Assembly: GCA_028287785.1 (NCBI GenBank)
Contig: JAQBOZ010000009.1
Span: 1 to 64,000, forward strand
DNA: 64,000 nucleotides
From: Chlorobiota bacterium
GTDB taxonomy: Bacteria > Bacteroidota > Ignavibacteria > OLB7
Direction: 5' to 3'
Below the pieces are notes generated by a model, which did not search any database, was not told the origin of the DNA, and worked only from the letters and a program-made list of their open reading frames with translations. Position 1 is the stretch's first letter. Each line of letters starts with the position of its first letter. Below, in pieces: positions 7,866-16,065 of this stretch. The position numbers and the translations under genes are program-made.

Positions 7866-7873
7866 TAAATTTG
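7866..7873 (+). promoter_or_regulatory. TAnnTTTG promoter box of nuoC
   Basis: TAAATTTG matches the Bacteroidota -7 consensus and ends seven bases before the nuoC ATG, so the mRNA may start at the start codon. No Shine-Dalgarno sequence is seen. Confidence 0.55.
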
Positions 7874-7880
7874 CCTCACT

Positions 7881-8414
7881 ATGACACTTGCAGAACGTCT
7901 CGAACGAGTCAAGGGGATCGTCCTTCCAACGCTGACCGGGCATTTCGGCGAGGGGATGCTGACCCATGCGGAACACCGCGGCGAGCTTTCCATCTCCGTT
8001 CCGCGTGAACGATTGGTGGAGCTGGTGCGTTATCTCCGCGACGAGCCCGCGCTGGGCTTCACGATGCTGAAGGATATCTGCGCGGTGGACTGGAACCGCC
8101 GGAAGGAACGCTTCGAGCTTATCTACAACATCTGGTCGCTCGATAACAGCATCAGGCTGCGCGTGAAGTGTTTTACCGAGGAGAAGTCGCCGCATGTGGA
8201 CTCCCTGACCGGGCTGTTTACCGCCGCCAACTGGTACGAGCGGGAAACCTACGACATGCATGGCATCATCTTCGATGGTCATCCCGATCTGCGGCGGATG
8301 TACATGCCCGAGGATTTCGTCGATCCGAACTCCGGCGAGCCTCTCTACCCGCTCCGCAAGGAGTTCCCGATGATGGGGGTTCCCGGCTCGATGCCGCTTC
8401 CCGAGCGGAACTGA
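7881..8414 (+). CDS. nuoC: NADH-quinone oxidoreductase subunit C
   Basis: The 177-residue protein matches the 30-kDa subunit of respiratory complex I: LKDICAVDW near residue 65, the conserved block ERETYDMHGIIFDGHPDLRRMYMPEDF, and the final YPLRKEFP. NuoC sits in the peripheral arm, contacts NuoD and helps hold the quinone-site region. nuoD follows 149 bases downstream. Genes for NuoA/B and NuoE onward are not next to it, unlike the usual nuo operon. A promoter box lies directly before the start. Confidence 0.93.
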   Translation: MTLAERLERVKGIVLPTLTGHFGEGMLTHAEHRGELSISVPRERLVELVRYLRDEPALGFTMLKDICAVDWNRRKERFELIYNIWSLDNSIRLRVKCFTEEKSPHVDSLTGLFTAANWYERETYDMHGIIFDGHPDLRRMYMPEDFVDPNSGEPLYPLRKEFPMMGVPGSMPLPERN

Positions 8415-8474
8415 GGGGACCGGAAGCGCCCGATATCCGTGGTGCGGGAGTGCGCCTGAGAGTGCTTGACAGTC

Positions 8475-8523
8475 CGCCCTGAAAGGGCCTCCGTTAACGG
8501 GCCAACGGCCCATGCTGTTAAGA
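8475..8523. repeat. Dispersed palindromic repeat, family A
   Basis: It reads CCCTGAAAGGGCC, then ACGGGCCAACGGCCCATGCTGTTA, containing two short hairpins. It lies in the nuoC-nuoD gap and matches the copies at 6831, 28468 and 52918. Confidence 0.6.
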
Positions 8524-8563
8524 GCGTTGAAGAACGAACCCTTTCGATTCGGAGATATCTGAC

Positions 8564-9844
8564 ATGAACATAAACTCATCGGCAACGCTGGAGCGGGTCT
8601 ACGACCTCCGCCAGCGGAAGATCCTCAGCAAGATCATCGACAAGGACACCACGATCTCCCTGGAAGGGCGCGATCCCCTGGAGAACACGATGGTCCTCAA
8701 CATGGGGCCGCAGCATCCGGCCACGCACGGCGTGCTTCGCGTGCTGCTCCGCCTGGATGGCGAGACGGTGGAAAAATGCGTTCCCGAGCTGGGATATCTC
8801 CACCGGGGATATGAGAAGCTGGGGGAGAATATCTCCTTTCACGAGTTCCTGCCGCATACCGACCGGCTCGATTATCTTTCGCCTCTTTCCAACAACGTCG
8901 GCTACGCCCTGGCGGTGGAAAAGGCCGCCGGCATCGAGACGCCGGAGCGTGCCGTCTGGATCAGAACGCTTATCTCCGAGCTGGCGCGGATCTCCTCGCA
9001 CCTGATGGCGATGGGGGCGATGGCGATGGATGTCGGCGCGGTGACGATGCTCCTCTGGACATTTCGCGAGCGGGAAAAGCTGTACGATATCTTCGAGAAG
9101 ATCTGCGGCGCCCGCTTCACAACCAGCTACACCCGTATCGGCGGCGTGGCGAATGACTTCACCCCCGATGTGCTTCCGATGATCCGCAAGTTCATCGAGG
9201 AGTTTCCCGCCAACCTGCGCGATTTCGAGGGGCTGATCAACCGGAACCGGATCTTCGTCGAGCGCGTCAGCGGGATCGGCGTGATCACGGCGCAGGATGC
9301 GATTGCGCTTGGCCTGACCGGCGCCTGCCTCCGTGGCTCCGGCGTGCCGCACGATCTCCGTCGCGATGAGCCGTACCTGATGTACGATCAGCTCGATTTC
9401 GATGTGATCACCTACAGCGATGGCGACTGCCTTTCCCGCTACCTGACCCGTGGCGACGAGATGAAGGAATCGGTGAAGATCGTGAACCAGCTTCTCGGCA
9501 GGATTCCCTCCGGCCCGACACTGGCGGACGATGCCAAGAATGTGCTGCCGGGGAAGACGGAGATCTACACGAAGATGGAGGAGCTGATTCATGACTTCAT
9601 GCTGATCAATTTCGGCGTGCAGCCGGAGCCGGGGGAGATATACTCGGCGATCGAGGCGCCGAAGGGGGAGCTTGGCTTCTATATCGTCTCCGACGGCACC
9701 GGCCACGCATGGCGGATGAAGATCCGCTCGCCATCGTTCTGCAACCTTCAGGCCCTTACCCCGATGTGCGAGGGCTCGATGATCTCCGACGTGGTCGCCA
9801 TCATCGGCTCGATCGATCCCGTGATGGGAGAGGCGGACAAGTAG
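8564..9844 (+). CDS. nuoD: NADH-quinone oxidoreductase subunit D
   Basis: The 426-residue product is the 49-kDa subunit of complex I, related to [NiFe]-hydrogenase large subunits, and forms much of the quinone-binding cavity. Hallmarks are NMGPQHPATHGVLR near residue 47, the block PELGYLHRGYEKLGE, CLRGSGVPHDLRRDEPY, and the C-terminal DGTGHAWRMKIRSPSFCNLQ. Length fits the family (about 400) with a short N-terminal extension. GGAG precedes the ATG. It is probably expressed with nuoC, although a repeat lies between them, and is closed by a strong terminator. Confidence 0.95.
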   Translation: MNINSSATLERVYDLRQRKILSKIIDKDTTISLEGRDPLENTMVLNMGPQHPATHGVLRVLLRLDGETVEKCVPELGYLHRGYEKLGENISFHEFLPHTDRLDYLSPLSNNVGYALAVEKAAGIETPERAVWIRTLISELARISSHLMAMGAMAMDVGAVTMLLWTFREREKLYDIFEKICGARFTTSYTRIGGVANDFTPDVLPMIRKFIEEFPANLRDFEGLINRNRIFVERVSGIGVITAQDAIALGLTGACLRGSGVPHDLRRDEPYLMYDQLDFDVITYSDGDCLSRYLTRGDEMKESVKIVNQLLGRIPSGPTLADDAKNVLPGKTEIYTKMEELIHDFMLINFGVQPEPGEIYSAIEAPKGELGFYIVSDGTGHAWRMKIRSPSFCNLQALTPMCEGSMISDVVAIIGSIDPVMGEADK

Positions 9845-9874
9845 CGCATCGCGTTCAGACCGAAACAAACTGCT

Positions 9875-9918
9875 CGCCGCGTGATATCGGAACAGCCCGA
9901 GATCGCGCGGCGTTTTTT
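9875..9918 (+). terminator. Rho-independent terminator of nuoD
   Basis: CGCCGCGTGATATCGG (9875-9890) pairs with CCGAGATCGCGCGGCG (9897-9912) at 14 of 16 positions, followed by T6 at 9913-9918. Confidence 0.8.
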
Positions 9919-10281
9919 ATGCGGAGTTCTTTGAACGGGCCAGGATGGACCGTGAGGTCGTTTGTCCAGTCGCTACCGACATCGGGCACGATGTGCCGCA
10001 ACGGATCGGCCTGATTGCTGCTCCGACGGGAGCGGACCGGCTTCAGGATATCCTTGCGCCGATGTCGGGTTGCCTTGTAACTTATCCATCACGAATTGCC
10101 CCGCGGCCCGGTTCCATCGCGGCCTGGCAGTTGCCCCGGATACTATCGCATCGACACTCAATCATTGAAGACCCCACTGATACGGGGACGTAATGATCAT
10201 CCCCCGTCCGCGCGTGCCGGCCATTGTCGCGTAGAAGAATGTGCAGAGGGAGGGGATGGATCGAGGGAGATACCACATCCT
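9919..10281. other. Gene-free stretch upstream of TPR regulator
   Basis: Short frames here lack any recognisable product. The one notable element is the GC-rich near-palindrome at 10184-10205. The rest shows no structure I can support. Confidence 0.35.
10184..10205 (+). promoter_or_regulatory. Degenerate operator-like palindrome
   Basis: GGGGACGTAATGATCATCCCCC agrees at 15 of 22 positions with the candidate operator at 382-403, including the AATGAT centre and the G/C ends. It is 77 bases upstream of the regulator start at 10282. The symmetry is weaker than in the other sites, so the match may be fortuitous. Confidence 0.25.
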
Positions 10282-11940
10282 ATGAAGAACATCAAAAAGC
10301 ATGATGCCTGTCGCGGATCGGCAGGCGACGCGAGGGAGAAGATCGCCCATCTCCTTCAGAGAAGCGAGGAACTGATTTCGAGCGATTACCGATGCGGAAT
10401 ACGGAGCGCGCGCGAGGCGCTGCGACTGGCCCGGCGGCTGGATGATCCGCGCCTGATGGTGGAAAGCCTTTTCATGATGGAGAACTATTACTTCGCGAGG
10501 GAGCAGTATCCCCGGATGCTTGAGGTGCTGACGGAGTCCGGCGTGCTGCTGGAGCGGATTCCCGACGAGCATGATTTAAGGGTCGCGCTCTGCCATAAAC
10601 TCGGGTCGCTCCATCTGACGCTGGGGGATCTGCCGAAGGGGCTGGAAGTGCTGACCTCCGCGTTCGATTATCTCGATCGCGTGGACGCGAGGTTGGCGGC
10701 GCTGATCCTCGGGACGACCGCCGATACCTACCTGCAACTTGGATACTACCCGAGAGCGTTCGAGCTTCTCGGTCGCGTGGAGAAGATGGCGGAGGAGAAC
10801 GGCTTCCGGAGCTATGTGATCCACTGCATGGAGTGTACCGGCCGGGCGTTCATGATGCTGGGAGACTACGACAGGGCGATCGAGAAATTCCGCAGCGCCG
10901 CATTGCTCTGGAATGAGATCGGCGAGCGGCTGGGAGAGGGGGCGGTACTGGGGAACATCGCCAGTATACTCGCCAACCGGGGTGACCACGATGGCGCGCT
11001 GGAGATGCTTGCCGCCGCCACCGCGATTCACCAAGAGTTCGGCACGCAGCAGCAGGAGGCGTATTGCCTTCTGACGAAGGCCGGCATCGTCATTCGGTCG
11101 AGCAGCGACGAGGCGCTCGACTGCGTCCGGAAGGCGCTCGCGATCTTCGAGTCAATCGGCGACAGGCAGGGGCGCAGCATCGCTCTTGCCGATATCGGGG
11201 AGATCCATGTCAGGCGCGATGAATCGGCGGAGGCGCTTTCCTGTTTCCTTGAAGCGCTCAGGCTGGCCCAGGAGATCGGCTATCGGGCCAAGGAGCTTCT
11301 GCTCCACGAATCCCTGGGCCGGGTCCATGAAATGCTGGGGGATACCGGAACATCGCTGAAGCACTATAAACGCTACATGGAACTGGAGCGGGAGCTGGAC
11401 GGCCACGAGACGAAAAACGCGATGGCGATGGCGCAGGCGCGGGCGGAGATCGAGCGGGCCGAAAAGGAAAAGGAGATCGCGCTGCTGAGGAACGCGCAGC
11501 TTCAACTGGAGATGGAGCGTAAATCGAAGGAGCTGACGGCGATGGCGCTCCGGCTGGTGAGGAACAACGAGCTGATGGATGCTCTCGGCAAGGAAATCGG
11601 ATCATCGCTGAAAAATCCCGGAGATGCACGGAGCCTTGCCAGGACGATGCAGAAGCGAATCGAGGAGAGCACGCAGCCGGAGGAGGCGTGGAGGCAGTTC
11701 GAGGAGCAGTTCCAGCAGGTCCACCACGGATTTCTCATCAGGCTGCACGATCTCTATCCTGCGCTGCGACCGGCGGAGCTGAAAATCTGCGCGCTCCTGA
11801 AAATCAATCTCTCCAGCAAGGAAATTGCCACGATGCTGAATATCAGCTTCCGTACCGTGGAGCTTCACCGCACCAATATTCGTAAGAAGCTCGCCCTTCC
11901 CAACACCGCCAATCTTTCGCTGTTTCTCACCTCGACGTAA
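10282..11940 (+). CDS. TPR regulator with C-terminal LuxR-type HTH
   Basis: The 552-residue soluble protein has about eight tetratricopeptide-like repeats (roughly residues 25-370), a charged coiled coil (about 375-440, rich in Glu/Lys/Arg), and a C-terminal helix-turn-helix. The HTH contains RPAELKICALLKINLSSKEIA followed by NISFRTVELHRTNIRKKL, the LuxR/GerE pattern used by many Bacteroidota TPR regulators. There is no phosphorylation domain, so it probably senses a partner through the TPR part. It is the first gene of a group with the T9SS protein at 12108 and a second LuxR-type regulator at 14041. The start at 10282 is preceded by GAGGGAGA; the frame stays open further upstream without features. 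Confidence 0.75.
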   Translation: MKNIKKHDACRGSAGDAREKIAHLLQRSEELISSDYRCGIRSAREALRLARRLDDPRLMVESLFMMENYYFAREQYPRMLEVLTESGVLLERIPDEHDLRVALCHKLGSLHLTLGDLPKGLEVLTSAFDYLDRVDARLAALILGTTADTYLQLGYYPRAFELLGRVEKMAEENGFRSYVIHCMECTGRAFMMLGDYDRAIEKFRSAALLWNEIGERLGEGAVLGNIASILANRGDHDGALEMLAAATAIHQEFGTQQQEAYCLLTKAGIVIRSSSDEALDCVRKALAIFESIGDRQGRSIALADIGEIHVRRDESAEALSCFLEALRLAQEIGYRAKELLLHESLGRVHEMLGDTGTSLKHYKRYMELERELDGHETKNAMAMAQARAEIERAEKEKEIALLRNAQLQLEMERKSKELTAMALRLVRNNELMDALGKEIGSSLKNPGDARSLARTMQKRIEESTQPEEAWRQFEEQFQQVHHGFLIRLHDLYPALRPAELKICALLKINLSSKEIATMLNISFRTVELHRTNIRKKLALPNTANLSLFLTST

Positions 11941-11978
11941 TTCGTTCCGTTTCCGTTCATCGACATCTCATATCCCAC

Positions 11979-11998
11979 TATGTGGTAAATATGTGGTA
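11979..11998 (+). promoter_or_regulatory. Tandem 9-bp direct repeat, candidate operator
   Basis: TATGTGGTA occurs at 11979-11987 and again at 11990-11998, an 11-bp period that places both copies on the same DNA face. It lies 38 bases after the TPR regulator and 110 before the T9SS gene, so it could be a binding site controlling the latter. No experimental basis. Confidence 0.35.
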
Positions 11999-12107
11999 CG
12001 CTCCGCCACGTCCCCGCCTATATTCGCTGGTGAAAATCGATTTTCATTTGCAATAAAATCCGGCGAATTACAGCCGGTATTCACCAACGCAGATTGGAGA
12101 CATCATC

Positions 12108-13952
12108 ATGTCACGAAAAGGAAATCACCTGAGATATGCGATGCTTGCACGCATCATCCTGGGGTTGCTTGTTTCCCTGGGTGCGGCCGGCACCGCGAGC
12201 GCGCAGCAGTGGCAGAGCACGTTCGGCGGTTCATGTATCGAGGCAGCCTATACCGGCGTACAGCCGGTATCCACCGGTGGATATATATTCACCGGCGTCA
12301 CGTTCAGCCCCAGTGGAAATTGCCAGAACTGGACCTCGGATATTTATGTGGTGAAGACGAACGCCAACGGCACGCTTGCGTGGTCGTTCGCCTACGATAT
12401 CGGCAACGGGACCGATACCGGAAGCTGTATCCGCGAGTGCGCGAACGGCGATTTTATCGTAACCGGGGTGACCAGAAATCCCATGCACGCGGGTGGCTGT
12501 AATTCGGAAGATATATTCCTTCTGCGACTGAATCCGGCCGGAGGAGTTATCTGGGCGAAAACATACGGCACGACCCGTCAGGAAATGGCGATGACGGTCA
12601 TTGAAACCACCATGGGCCTCCAACCCGGAACATCCGCGGGTGATTTCGTTGTGTCCGGATATACGGTTAATACATTGAATGCCCGTGAGGGATATATCAT
12701 GAGGGCCACCAGCACTGGCACTCTCATCTGGGACAGAACCTATCCCAGTGCCGCCAAGTTGGATAATGAGATCATCACCGTGAAGGAATCGACGATCGGT
12801 ATCAATGTGGGGAATATCATTGCGGCCGGCTCCTGCGATCATAACTGGGGCAACTCCAGCTCCTATGCGCTCCTCATGGTGGTCAATGGCGGCAGCGGGG
12901 CAATCGTGACGGCAAAGACATTCGCGCCACCCGGGACTAACGTTAACTGGACGGGTGAATTTCAGTCGGTGGAGGAGCTGAAAGTCGGTGCTGGCAACCA
13001 GGGCGACATCGTCGCCACCGGATACCTCACGGTGCAGACCGTAAACGGTCCCGCCACGGAGATCTACGTCGTGAAGACCAATCCCGGGATCACCACTGGC
13101 CCACCCTTTTTTCTACCCCTGGCACAGCAGATCTACGGCGATATGGGGACAGGCCTGGATGCCGGCGCTTGTGTGCGTGAGAATACCACCAACGGACATC
13201 TGATAGTTACCGGCGTTACAACGCTTCCGGGCGGATTTGGCGGTGGTGATATGTTTCTGATGGAAATTGACCCGAACACCCTGCAGATAGTTGCTCCGGT
13301 GGGCTTCAGAATCTATGGAGGATCTGGAGCAGACGCGGGATTCTCCACCTCGGTTGTCCCGGGCAATGGGTATATCCTTGCCGGTTATACGCAGAGCCCT
13401 GGGCTGGTTCCTCCCATGGATCCGCAGCAGGCCTATCTGATCAAAACCACCAATGCCGGTGTCAGCGGTTGCAATGAAAAGCTGATACAGCCGCAGAACT
13501 CCGATCCCAGATACCAGATGGTCGTGGTCAGCCCCATCGGCCCCGGAATCGGCATCTCCTGCACTCCACAGGTTACGACTACCCCGGTGGACTGGAGCAC
13601 TGAACTCTGCTACAGCCCGTTCAGCACGCGACGGAATGACGGTGGCGATGACGGTATCTCCGGCATCGATGTATCTCCGTCGGTCGATGCCTCCTCGATC
13701 CTCGCCACGCCGAATCCCGTGAAGCGCGGTGAGCCTCTGCAGGTCGATTACAGCATGCCGAAAGCATCGGCGGTCACCATCACCGTAAGCGATGTGGCCG
13801 GAAAAATCGTGACCACCTTCCAGGCAAATGCCCGTGAGGGGGCCAATCGGATGACGCTTCCAACCCGCGGATGGTCGGTCGGAACGTACATTCTCGATAT
13901 CAACGGCGAGGGTGTTTCCACTACCCGCAAGATCATCGTCGGCGACAGGTAG
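12108..13952 (+). CDS. T9SS-secreted beta-propeller-like protein, paralogue 2
   Basis: The 614-residue product starts with a signal peptide (cut near ASAQQ, residue 33). It has repeats such as DIYVVKTNANGTLAW and GDFIVTGVTRN that suggest a beta-propeller, and ends with a T9SS type A sorting domain (ATPNPVKRGEPLQVDYS ... GTYILDI ... TTRKIIVGDR). The length and layout match the protein at 1617-3464. It should be displayed on or released from the cell surface. GGAG lies nine bases before the ATG. LuxR-type regulator genes flank it on both sides, and a hairpin terminator follows at 13963. Confidence 0.8.
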   Translation: MSRKGNHLRYAMLARIILGLLVSLGAAGTASAQQWQSTFGGSCIEAAYTGVQPVSTGGYIFTGVTFSPSGNCQNWTSDIYVVKTNANGTLAWSFAYDIGNGTDTGSCIRECANGDFIVTGVTRNPMHAGGCNSEDIFLLRLNPAGGVIWAKTYGTTRQEMAMTVIETTMGLQPGTSAGDFVVSGYTVNTLNAREGYIMRATSTGTLIWDRTYPSAAKLDNEIITVKESTIGINVGNIIAAGSCDHNWGNSSSYALLMVVNGGSGAIVTAKTFAPPGTNVNWTGEFQSVEELKVGAGNQGDIVATGYLTVQTVNGPATEIYVVKTNPGITTGPPFFLPLAQQIYGDMGTGLDAGACVRENTTNGHLIVTGVTTLPGGFGGGDMFLMEIDPNTLQIVAPVGFRIYGGSGADAGFSTSVVPGNGYILAGYTQSPGLVPPMDPQQAYLIKTTNAGVSGCNEKLIQPQNSDPRYQMVVVSPIGPGIGISCTPQVTTTPVDWSTELCYSPFSTRRNDGGDDGISGIDVSPSVDASSILATPNPVKRGEPLQVDYSMPKASAVTITVSDVAGKIVTTFQANAREGANRMTLPTRGWSVGTYILDINGEGVSTTRKIIVGDR

Positions 13953-13962
13953 CCATACATAC

Positions 13963-13995
13963 CGGGCGCTTCGGGGGATTTCCTCGAAGCGCCCG
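13963..13995 (+). terminator. Terminator after T9SS gene
   Basis: CGGGCGCTTCG (13963-13973) and CGAAGCGCCCG (13985-13995) form a perfect 11-bp stem with an 11-base loop, followed by TTT. Confidence 0.7.
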
Positions 13996-14040
13996 TTTCA
14001 ATCACCATGCTCGAACTCAGCTCCTATCAGGGTAATTATC

Positions 14041-14787
14041 ATGGCACGTTCCATCGATGATCTGCTGGACTTTATAAATGCGTTTCCAACTGAGCCCGAT
14101 CCGGTAAAATGGGGGGCGCAGGCATCCGGAATAATCAGAGAATTTCTTGGCGATGTCGATCTGGTGTGGATGAACCCCGGAGCCGTGGCTGTAGCCGCTG
14201 ATCCGGCAGATCCTGATACTCACCCGACAATCGGTGACAACGAAAGGAAATGGGAACAACTGGCGCTCTATATGCCGCCGGCCCCGATTTCCAATCACAT
14301 GATTCTGAAGTCATTTCATCTCAACGGTTTTCCAGCCGATGCATGTCACCCGTTGCACAGGTTCGATTATCATCTCCCGGACTACCCCTATCTGGGCTCG
14401 ATCGTGCTGATGCGGTTGAAATTTCGCCCCCCGATCCTGCCGGCGACCCTGCATCTGATGGAGGAAATGCAGTGCTTTATCGCCAGCCAGTTCCTCCGCG
14501 TTCGCCAGGTCTATCACGAGCAGAACCCGATTGTCGGGATATTCAACAGTATTGTGGACTCCATCGTGGAGGAAATCGGGCTTACCGAGCGGGAAAAGGA
14601 GGTGATGCTTCCACGAGCCTTTGGAATGTCGTATCAGGAAATCGCCGATCAATTGCATCTGACCCCGGTTGCCATAAAGAAACGTGTACTCCGCATTCAT
14701 CGAAAAGCGAACGTGACCAGTCAGTCGCAGCTTTTCGGGAAATATTTCTCGCCGTATTACAGGGAGTATGTACGAATGGGAAAATAG
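14041..14787 (+). CDS. LuxR-type HTH transcriptional regulator
   Basis: The 248-residue protein has a C-terminal HTH with the LuxR/GerE signature: LTEREKEVMLPRAFGMSYQE followed by IADQLHLTPVAIKKRVLRIH. The N-terminal 170 residues show no domain I recognise; they contain many His, Pro and Trp residues and no obvious Asp receiver site. ATG 14041 is chosen because the frame before it continues into the terminator of the upstream gene; AGGG lies about ten bases upstream. Its position beside a surface-protein gene suggests local control, which is inference. Confidence 0.7.
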   Translation: MARSIDDLLDFINAFPTEPDPVKWGAQASGIIREFLGDVDLVWMNPGAVAVAADPADPDTHPTIGDNERKWEQLALYMPPAPISNHMILKSFHLNGFPADACHPLHRFDYHLPDYPYLGSIVLMRLKFRPPILPATLHLMEEMQCFIASQFLRVRQVYHEQNPIVGIFNSIVDSIVEEIGLTEREKEVMLPRAFGMSYQEIADQLHLTPVAIKKRVLRIHRKANVTSQSQLFGKYFSPYYREYVRMGK

Positions 14788-14800
14788 GAAGTATTCGTAC
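14770..14800 (+). terminator. Hairpin across the regulator stop codon
   Basis: GTACGAAT (14770-14777) and ATTCGTAC (14793-14800) form a perfect 8-bp inverted repeat spanning the TAG at 14785-14787. No T-run follows, so it may stabilise the mRNA end instead of terminating transcription. Confidence 0.35.
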
Positions 14801-15093
14801 GGCATCCGTTTCAATATTCAGAATTTCAAAAACTGCAATTGATGATCGATGGACATGCCAGGAAGCGACAACAAATTGATCATCTGCCGGGGAATAAGGA
14901 ATTCGCGTTAATCAGAGAGAGCAATCCTGAATCCCGGATTTCAACGAATTGCAACCACACGTTGTATGGAATAAATCGGCCTGCAAGACAGGTCGCATCG
15001 ATGGGGTCGATATTATCGCGTAAATCTCCCTGTCCCATACTATGGCTGGTATGTATGATCGATATCCTGACGGGTTGAGATGCGCCGGAACAG
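14801..15093. other. Gene-free stretch between convergent genes
   Basis: No gene or recognisable RNA is visible between the LuxR-type regulator and the convergent gene ending at 15155, apart from the hairpins at its two ends. Confidence 0.35.
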
Positions 15094-15127
15094 AATCGCC
15101 CGATCGATATGATTCGATCGGGCGATT
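15094..15127. terminator. Terminator of the minus-strand gene
   Basis: AATCGCCCGATCG (15094-15106) and CGATCGGGCGATT (15115-15127) form a perfect 13-bp stem with an 8-base loop, 28 bases past the stop of the gene at 15155. Confidence 0.7.
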
Positions 15128-15154
15128 TGATACATGGGCAACGTGATTGACGCA

Positions 15155-15868
15155 TTACGAATAAATCTGCCGCAGCAGTTTCCGTTTCGCCACCGGAAGA
15201 ATCGTCTCGTTGAACGGGAAATCCAGATCGGTCGCGAAAAAATATGTCGCCGGGTTGGGGAGATCGCGATTGGAGCGGATCATCTCCAGCTTGATATTTC
15301 CGGGGGAAAATTCGAGCGCCGAAAGGGGAAAGGTCCTGATCGACGTGGTCTTGAGGTTCCTGTACTGCTGGTCGGCGCCGGCGAAAATGGATATCTCGTA
15401 GCGGATCACATGGACCAGATCCTGCCGTATCTCCGGTAGAAGAAGATATCCCTCCTCGATGTACGAGGGGAGTATCCCCACTTCCTCCAGCTTCAGATTG
15501 TTGTCCACGAAATTGAAAATCGTCTGCCCCTCCTCGATCGCCGCAATGATATGCGGCAGCGACCAGTGAATCAGATCCTCGATCGCCCGTATCTGATCGT
15601 CCCCAAGCTCGAACCATTCATACACCAGCCGGTTGTTCTTCAGATCTATACCGGTGATCCGTTTCGGCATCTCCCGCTTTAACCCCTCACTCCCCTCGGT
15701 GATTTTTTTCAACGTGGAATAGAGCTCGATCAGGTCGGTAAGCGGCGGGTAGATCCGATTGTGGGAGAATTCCCTGCGGATCTTCTGCAACTCGCCGAGA
15801 ATCTGATATCTGCTCCGCTCGGAATCCCGTTGAGCGCCGATGAACATTTCCAAGTTCAAGTCATTCAT
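15155..15868 (-). CDS. Hypothetical protein, 237 residues
   Basis: I do not recognise the family. The protein starts MNDLNLEMFIGAQ, is soluble, has no signal peptide or membrane segment, and alternates charged helices (residues 15-60, 95-125) with a beta-rich C-terminal half. GAGGT lies eight bases before ATG 15868 and decides this start; the frame is open further upstream. It is monocistronic, divergent from mtaB, and closed by the hairpin at 15094-15127. The gene at 38053 encodes an equally long unknown protein, but I see no sequence similarity between the two. Confidence 0.65.
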   Translation of the reverse strand: MNDLNLEMFIGAQRDSERSRYQILGELQKIRREFSHNRIYPPLTDLIELYSTLKKITEGSEGLKREMPKRITGIDLKNNRLVYEWFELGDDQIRAIEDLIHWSLPHIIAAIEEGQTIFNFVDNNLKLEEVGILPSYIEEGYLLLPEIRQDLVHVIRYEISIFAGADQQYRNLKTTSIRTFPLSALEFSPGNIKLEMIRSNRDLPNPATYFFATDLDFPFNETILPVAKRKLLRQIYS

Positions 15869-16065
15869 ACTGTACCTCGTATCTGTTATGAGTGCCCGAT
15901 CCCTCTGAATAGTATACCTGCCCAAAAGTTGCATCGCAAGTCGCATGCTGACGATCTTCCGTCGCCGCTGGACGCCCGGAGCGCATCGGTGAATTTCCGT
16001 TTGGCGCGGCGATCGGCTTATCGCCATCGGCGGGTTCTCCCGTATATTGAACGTCCTTCGTATGC

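Noticed and set aside
8576-9868. 430-codon frame antisense to nuoD
   Set aside because: It mirrors nuoD in a GC-rich codon pattern, has Arg/His/Asp-rich low-complexity product and no family; nuoD is certain.
9945-10193. 82-codon frame between nuoD and the TPR regulator
   Set aside because: No ribosome binding site, no family, and a composition like random GC-rich frames.
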